Source: Selenomonadaceae bacterium
Lineage (GTDB): Bacteria > Bacillota > Negativicutes > Selenomonadales > Selenomonadaceae
Direction of reading: 5' to 3'
Assembly: GCA_017484235.1 (NCBI GenBank)
Contig: JAFUTM010000294.1
Location: 1-19,613 of the forward strand
Length of the DNA: 19,613 bases
In this document: piece by piece, positions 16,271 to 19,613 of the stretch
How positions within the stretch are numbered: position 1 is the stretch's first letter
How the letters are laid out: each line of letters begins with the position of its first letter
Notes under the pieces: generated by a model
Database searches by the model: none
Told to the model about the DNA's origin: nothing
The model's input: the letters and a program-made list of their open reading frames with translations, nothing else
Made by a program: the position numbers and the translations under genes

Positions 16271-16819
16271 ATGGCATTTAGACAGGATAATAAATCCAAT
16301 GACGGTGCTGATATGAAGGTCACAAAATTTACAACTATGATTCAGGAAGTGGATCGTTATCTTCTTTCTGCAACTGGTCGTTCTGGCGGTGTTTTTATCT
16401 TCGGTAAATTTCAGGTTTATTCATCACCTATTTTAAAAAAGTATAACTCAGATCAATTCATATCGGTAATGGAAAACATCTTTAATCCAGGTAAATCCAG
16501 CCCAGTTGATATTGTTGATGAAACGGCTGTCATTCAACTTTTTAAAGACATGAAAAATAAACCTGATAAAAAGTATGAAGAATACTATCGTCTGATTTTC
16601 TGGTTGTTGTTTGCGGCGGCGGTCAATGATGAAATTTATAATAATGAGCTGCCAAGCATTGTGGACTTTGCTTACTGCCTTGAGTTTAATGAAAAGATGA
16701 TTGGAGATTGGTGCTGTGCAGTGGATTACCTGCTCAGTGGCAATCGTTTGAGTGAAACCTGCAACTTGCAGTGTGAATCACCAGAGGGTGCTTCATTCTT
16801 CCTGCATAAGAAGAGGTGA
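16271..16819 (+). CDS. Hypothetical protein, possibly TerB-like helical fold
   Basis: A 182-residue protein without signal peptide or membrane helix; I do not recognise a named family. ATG 16271 has a strong GAGGAGG site six bases upstream, so it is almost certainly translated. The N-terminal half is mixed (MIQEVDRYLLSATGRSGGVFIFGKFQVYSSPILKKY). The C-terminal half is helical: YYRLIFWLLFAAAVNDEIYNNELPSIVDFAYCLEFNEKMIGDW, whose hydrophobic helix, acidic turn and E-rich helix recall TerB-like domains. That is a resemblance only. The C-terminus contains three Cys (DWCCAVDY and CNLQC). The next gene starts five bases after its stop, with its ribosome-binding site inside this coding end, so the two are probably translated together. 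Confidence 0.75.
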   Translation: MAFRQDNKSNDGADMKVTKFTTMIQEVDRYLLSATGRSGGVFIFGKFQVYSSPILKKYNSDQFISVMENIFNPGKSSPVDIVDETAVIQLFKDMKNKPDKKYEEYYRLIFWLLFAAAVNDEIYNNELPSIVDFAYCLEFNEKMIGDWCCAVDYLLSGNRLSETCNLQCESPEGASFFLHKKR

Positions 16820-16823
16820 GCTT

Positions 16824-17159
16824 ATGGCTAAAAGAATTAAAGTTATGCCCGTTCAGCGAAATAAAGGCATTAAAAATAGTAAAATTCGCTCAAACGGCTA
16901 TCGTCGTCCAAATAAAATGCACGATTTCAAGCTGACGGAAGATCAAAAAGCTGAAGCCATTAAACTTTTTGATATGGCAAGAAATGTTTTGGCGAATACG
17001 ACATTGGATATTGATATTAATTCAAATAAATTATTAAATATCGCGTATAGAATTATTGGCAACATTGAATTTGATATTGATGCTGGTTCGCGTCCACTTG
17101 AAAAAGCTGTTCACGACTCGAATATGCGCGGCGGTATTCAAAAATATTTAAAATTATAA
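16824..17159 (+). CDS. Small basic hypothetical protein
   Basis: A 111-residue protein of unknown function. ATG 16824 was chosen because GAGGTGAG lies just upstream; longer in-frame starts would overlap the previous gene. The first ~35 residues are strongly basic (MAKRIKVMPVQRNKGIKNSK, then IRSNGYRRPNKMHDF) and suggest nucleic-acid or ribosome contact. The remainder looks helical and acidic-neutral (LTEDQKAEAIKLFDMARNVLANTTLDIDINSNKLLNIAYRIIGN). No motif allows a function to be named. It is the second gene of a tight pair with the preceding hypothetical gene and lies just before the rplS promoter. Confidence 0.72.
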   Translation: MAKRIKVMPVQRNKGIKNSKIRSNGYRRPNKMHDFKLTEDQKAEAIKLFDMARNVLANTTLDIDINSNKLLNIAYRIIGNIEFDIDAGSRPLEKAVHDSNMRGGIQKYLKL

Positions 17160-17195
17160 TGATGAATTTAAATGTAAAGTTATATATTATAACTA

Positions 17196-17224
17196 TTGAC
17201 AGTTACAACTTTTTTTGTTAAACT
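17196..17224 (+). promoter_or_regulatory. Promoter upstream of rplS
   Basis: A perfect TTGACA (17196-17201) and TAAACT (17219-17224) are separated by 17 bases and point at rplS. A 7-bp AT-rich palindrome (AGTTATA 17178-17184 / TATAACT 17188-17194) abuts the -35 element and could be an operator or a weak terminator of the preceding gene. A second, weaker match (TTGACG 17227-17232) follows. The leader to the TTG start would be about 90 bases. Confidence 0.55.
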
Positions 17225-17323
17225 GATTGACGTTAAACGGACGTTCCGCTAAATGTGATGCACAGTGTATATTTTTTAAGATTTTGCATTGAATTTAAGA
17301 ACGTTATAATGGAGGAGATTAAT

Positions 17324-17668
17324 TTGAATATTATTGAATCATTGGAAAAAGAACAACTGCGCACTGACATACCACAGTTTGGACCTGGCGATACGGTACG
17401 AGTTCACGCAAAAATCGTTGAAGGCACTCGCGAACGTATCCAGATTTTTGAAGGTGTTGTAATTGGCAGACAGGGCACTGGCGTCAGAGAGATGTTCCGC
17501 GTTCGTCGAATTTCTTACGGCGTTGGCGTTGAAAGAATGTTTCCAGTTCATTCACCGCGCGTCGACAAAATTGAAGTAGTTCGTCGTGGTGCTGTGCGTC
17601 GTGCCAAACTTTATTATCTGCGTAAACTCACCGGTAAGGCCGCCCGCATTAAGGAGAAGAAAAACTAA
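17324..17668 (+). CDS. rplS: 50S ribosomal protein L19
   Basis: Large-subunit ribosomal protein at the subunit interface. Starting from TTG 17324 gives 114 residues, the usual L19 length, beginning MNIIESLEKEQLRTDIPQFGPGDTV. The start is decided by GGAGGAG (17311-17317) six bases upstream and by the family's NIIE-type N-terminus. An in-frame ATG at 17309 would place that site within the gene. Family matches run throughout: VRVHAKIVEGTRERIQIFEGVVIGRQG, MFRVRRISYGVGVERMFPVHSPRVDKIEV, VRRGAVRRAKLYYLR and the basic KAARIKEKK tail. It is followed directly by a strong terminator and then lepB, a common order in Bacillota. The rimM and trmD genes that often precede rplS are absent here. Confidence 0.97.
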   Translation: MNIIESLEKEQLRTDIPQFGPGDTVRVHAKIVEGTRERIQIFEGVVIGRQGTGVREMFRVRRISYGVGVERMFPVHSPRVDKIEVVRRGAVRRAKLYYLRKLTGKAARIKEKKN

Positions 17669-17679
17669 TATTAATTTCG

Positions 17680-17714
17680 GGAGGTCTGTTAATCTTAGCA
17701 GGCCTCCTTTTTTT
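17680..17714 (+). terminator. Rho-independent terminator after rplS
   Basis: GGAGGTCTG (17680-17688) pairs with CAGGCCTCC (17699-17707), nine pairs including one G-U, around a ten-base loop, followed directly by seven T (17708-17714). It lies 11 bases past the rplS stop. Confidence 0.9.
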
Positions 17715-17719
17715 GGAGG
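17703..17719 (+). promoter_or_regulatory. Alternative hairpin that would hide the lepB ribosome-binding site
   Basis: CCTCC (17703-17707), part of the terminator's 3' arm, is exactly complementary to GGAGG (17715-17719), the lepB ribosome-binding site, with the seven T as loop. In read-through transcripts the terminator stem and this short stem exclude each other. The pairing is seen; a regulatory role is inferred and may be coincidental. Confidence 0.35.
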
Positions 17720-17725
17720 ATTTTT

Positions 17726-18289
17726 GTGAAAATGGAGTCTAAAATGGAACAAAAAGGTGATTCTAAAAACAGCTCATTGGGTGAAGAAGCCAAAGATTGG
17801 GTTATATCAATCATTGCGGCAGTAGTTATGGCTCTTTTAATTCGCACTTATATTGTAGAACTTTACATCGTTGACGGTCCGTCAATGCGTCCAACACTGC
17901 AGCACGAAGAACGCTTGGTTGTAAATAAGTTTATTTATAGATTGCGCAATCCTGAAAAAGGTGAAATTTTAATTTTTAGATATCCGCGTGATCCGAGCCG
18001 CGATTTTATTAAGCGTGTCATTGCGGTTGGCGGCGATACAATCGAAATTAAAGAAGGTCACGTCTATGTAAACAGTCAAATGCTGACCGAAGATTATATT
18101 TTGGAAAAGACGCGCACTGAATATCCAAAAGTAACTGTACCAGAGGGAACGGTTTTTGTTATGGGTGATAATCGCAATAACTCTGACGACAGCAGATTTG
18201 CCGATGTTGGATTTGTGCCTCTTGATTTAATCAAAGGCAAAGCCGTACTTGTATTCTGGCCGCTCGATAATATACAATCGCTGCCTTGA
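17726..18289 (+). CDS. lepB: Signal peptidase I
   Basis: Membrane-bound serine protease that removes signal peptides from exported proteins. The 187 residues contain one N-terminal transmembrane segment (~26-44, VISIIAAVVMALLIRTYIVE), so the short Gram-positive-type layout. The catalytic Ser53 is in VDGPSMRPTL and the general-base Lys96 in RDFIKRVIAVGGD. The later box GDNRNNSDDSRFADVGFVP is also present. GTG 17726 lies five bases after GGAGGA; ATG 17732, two codons later, is a possible alternative. The gene sits directly after the rplS terminator and may depend on read-through or on a promoter I could not identify. Its products' clients in this window include the SGNH hydrolase and the small exported protein. 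Confidence 0.96.
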   Translation: MKMESKMEQKGDSKNSSLGEEAKDWVISIIAAVVMALLIRTYIVELYIVDGPSMRPTLQHEERLVVNKFIYRLRNPEKGEILIFRYPRDPSRDFIKRVIAVGGDTIEIKEGHVYVNSQMLTEDYILEKTRTEYPKVTVPEGTVFVMGDNRNNSDDSRFADVGFVPLDLIKGKAVLVFWPLDNIQSLP

Positions 18290-18338
18290 TAAATTTCTTA
18301 AATAAAGAATCCAGTTTTTTAACGAAAGAGTGACTTAA

Positions 18339-19286
18339 TTGAATAATGATTCAGCCGCTACACTCGCGGGCAAAGATATTATCTCATTAAAAAATTTTTC
18401 CAATGAAGAAATCCGGCTTGTTTTGGATACTGCCAAAGAAATGAAAAATATAATTAAACGTGATATTAAAAAAGTGCCGACACTCAGAGGCAAGTCTATC
18501 GTCAATTTGTTTTTCGAGCCAAGCACCAGAACGCGCACTTCATTTGAACTTGCCGGTAAATATCTCAGCGCAGATGTTGTGAGCATTAATACGAGTGCAT
18601 CAAGTGTCGTCAAGGGTGAAAGCCTGCGCGATACACTCTATACGATTGAGGCAATGGGCGTCGATGCAATTGTTATGCGTCACAAAGCAGAGGGCGCGGC
18701 GGACTTTGCCTCACGTGTCGTTAAGCCCGTAATTATTAACGCCGGTGATGGTGCTCACGCTCACCCTTCGCAGGCACTGCTGGACTTATTTACGATTGAA
18801 CAGGCAAAGGGCGAACTCAACGGACTAAAAATTGCGATTGTTGGTGATATTCTTCATAGTCGTGTTGCTCGTTCCGATATTGCCGGTATGACAAAAATGG
18901 GCTTAGATATTCACTTGGCCGGACCAAAAACGCTGATGCCGCGCTTTTTTAATATCGACGGTGTTACTATTCACGAACGAGTGGAAGATGCGATTAAAGA
19001 TGCAGATGTTATAAATGTTTTAAGAATACAACTTGAACGACAGCAAGCCGGTTTGTTTCCGTCAATGCGCGAATATGCACGAATCTTTGGCATTAACGAT
19101 GAACGGTTGAAACTTGCAAAAGATGATGTATTGGTTATGCATCCTGGACCTCAGAACAAAGGCTTGGAAATTTCAACGGCAGTGACTTACGGCGAACACT
19201 CTGCAATACGTGAGCAGGTACAAAATGGCGTTGCCGTCCGAATGGCACTGTTGACGCTAGCGTTGACTGGTAAAAAAGTTGACTAA
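18339..19286 (+). CDS. pyrB: Aspartate carbamoyltransferase catalytic subunit
   Basis: Joins carbamoyl phosphate and aspartate in de novo pyrimidine synthesis; cytoplasmic trimer. At 315 residues it is full length. Carbamoyl-phosphate binding residues are in PSTRTRTSFE (61-70); the mobile loop has Lys93 in KGESLRD; HAHPSQALLDL (140-150) and the C-terminal VMHPGPQNKGLEI are typical of ATCase rather than ornithine carbamoyltransferase. The start is TTG 18339, with AAAGAGTGA upstream; no in-frame ATG fits the family N-terminus. It follows lepB by 49 bases. Neither pyrI nor pyrC follows: the downstream DNA is non-coding and then chimeric. Bases 18980-19078 recur exactly at the window's end. Confidence 0.96.
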   Translation: MNNDSAATLAGKDIISLKNFSNEEIRLVLDTAKEMKNIIKRDIKKVPTLRGKSIVNLFFEPSTRTRTSFELAGKYLSADVVSINTSASSVVKGESLRDTLYTIEAMGVDAIVMRHKAEGAADFASRVVKPVIINAGDGAHAHPSQALLDLFTIEQAKGELNGLKIAIVGDILHSRVARSDIAGMTKMGLDIHLAGPKTLMPRFFNIDGVTIHERVEDAIKDADVINVLRIQLERQQAGLFPSMREYARIFGINDERLKLAKDDVLVMHPGPQNKGLEISTAVTYGEHSAIREQVQNGVAVRMALLTLALTGKKVD

Positions 19287-19412
19287 CTGACGGATAAATG
19301 ATTAAGGAAGCAGGCGATGAACCTGCTAAGATTGTAGACAAATAAAAAAGCCCTTCCTATATAGTGAGGAATATAGACCTTTCGAGAAAATATTTAAGCA
19401 CATTTGAGAAGA
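19287..19412. other. Region after pyrB without a recognisable gene
   Basis: Only a 15-residue reading frame (19298-19345) is present. A 6-bp hairpin (AGCAGG 19309-19314 / CCTGCT 19322-19327, seven-base loop) lacks a T-run and is a weak pyrB terminator candidate. A second short AT-rich hairpin near 19353-19370, next to an A-run, would look like a weak terminator on the minus strand. The expected continuation of a pyrimidine operon is not seen. Confidence 0.5.
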
Positions 19413-19525
19413 GGCAGTCACGCCTTTGTTGATTTTGAGGTAAAAGGTGACAGCACTCATTACGGGCAGTTTGTTGGAGATATGACGTTCAAATTTAAGT
19501 TTGAAAAAGACGACAGTGGAAGATG
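19413..19525 (+). pseudogene. Fragment of a second lipoprotein gene copy
   Basis: These 113 bases match the reverse complement of 4652-4764, inside the lipoprotein gene, at 109 positions by my count. All four differences (19442-19458 region) fall at third codon positions and are silent; the remaining ~70 bases are identical. The open frame encodes HAFVDFEVKGDSTHYGQFVG and onward to DDSGR, then runs into CD-stop after the junction. An in-frame TAA at 19395 lies just upstream, so no start is available. It is a remnant or a chimeric piece derived from a diverged copy, not a functional gene. Confidence 0.8.
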
Positions 19526-19613
19526 CGATTAAAGATGCAGATGTTATAAATGTTTTAAGAATACAACTTGAACGACAGCAAGCCGGTTTGTTTCCGTCAA
19601 TGCGCGAATATGC
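19515..19613 (+). repeat. Exact 99-nt duplicate of pyrB interior at the right end
   Basis: Bases 19515-19613 are identical to 18980-19078 within pyrB, in the same orientation, and run to the last base of the window. The base before each copy differs (C versus G). The first 11 bases (AGTGGAAGATG) are shared with the lipoprotein fragment, marking the junction as a microhomology. Confidence 0.93.

Noticed and set aside
17305..17310. TATAAT directly before the rplS ribosome-binding site as a promoter
   Set aside because: Transcription would start at or within the ribosome-binding site and there is no -35 match; the TTGACA/TAAACT pair upstream is better.
19298..19345. 15-residue reading frame after pyrB as a small gene
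   Set aside because: No convincing ribosome-binding site, no resemblance to anything known, and it lies next to a chimeric end.

Overview
The window is AT-rich bacterial DNA (GC by eye in the high thirties percent), densely coded on both strands, with strong Shine-Dalgarno sequences and frequent GTG/TTG starts. The gene set suggests an anaerobic Bacillota, possibly Negativicutes: a single-membrane-style LepB beside rplS, a PreP-like M16C peptidase, a Cache-domain chemoreceptor, a corrinoid adenosyltransferase and several exported proteins. The lineage is an inference; no rRNA is present to settle it.

Left part (1-5851). The window opens inside an ABC-F ATPase gene. A secreted SGNH hydrolase gene overlaps it by 8 bases. 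Three minus-strand genes then face it: an Aag-type 3-methyladenine DNA glycosylase, a small lipoprotein, and a membrane receptor with periplasmic solute-binding domains. The receptor gene is split by a -1 shift exactly at an in-phase A AAA AAA heptamer.

Middle (5852-13257). A good sigma-A-type promoter drives an orphan gspF/pilC-like gene and cobO. These converge on a histidine-family phosphatase, which lies downstream of a large chemoreceptor gene with a sigma-28-like promoter. Next, all on the minus strand, come a small exported protein of unknown function (followed by a 12-bp-stem hairpin), dapA and an AEC-family permease.

Right part (13258-19613). A 953-residue PreP-like metallopeptidase is divergent from a pair of unknown small genes. 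Then come rplS, a strong terminator, lepB and pyrB, all on the plus strand.

The last about 200 bases are a chimera: a diverged copy of part of the lipoprotein gene joined at an 11-nt microhomology to an exact 99-nt copy of the interior of pyrB, ending at the last base. This looks like an assembly-graph end or a rearrangement junction, not a normal locus.

No tRNA, rRNA, CRISPR array, insertion sequence or prophage gene was seen. Most of the window is ordinary housekeeping and envelope genes. The points most worth a second look are the frameshifted receptor and the chimeric right end.
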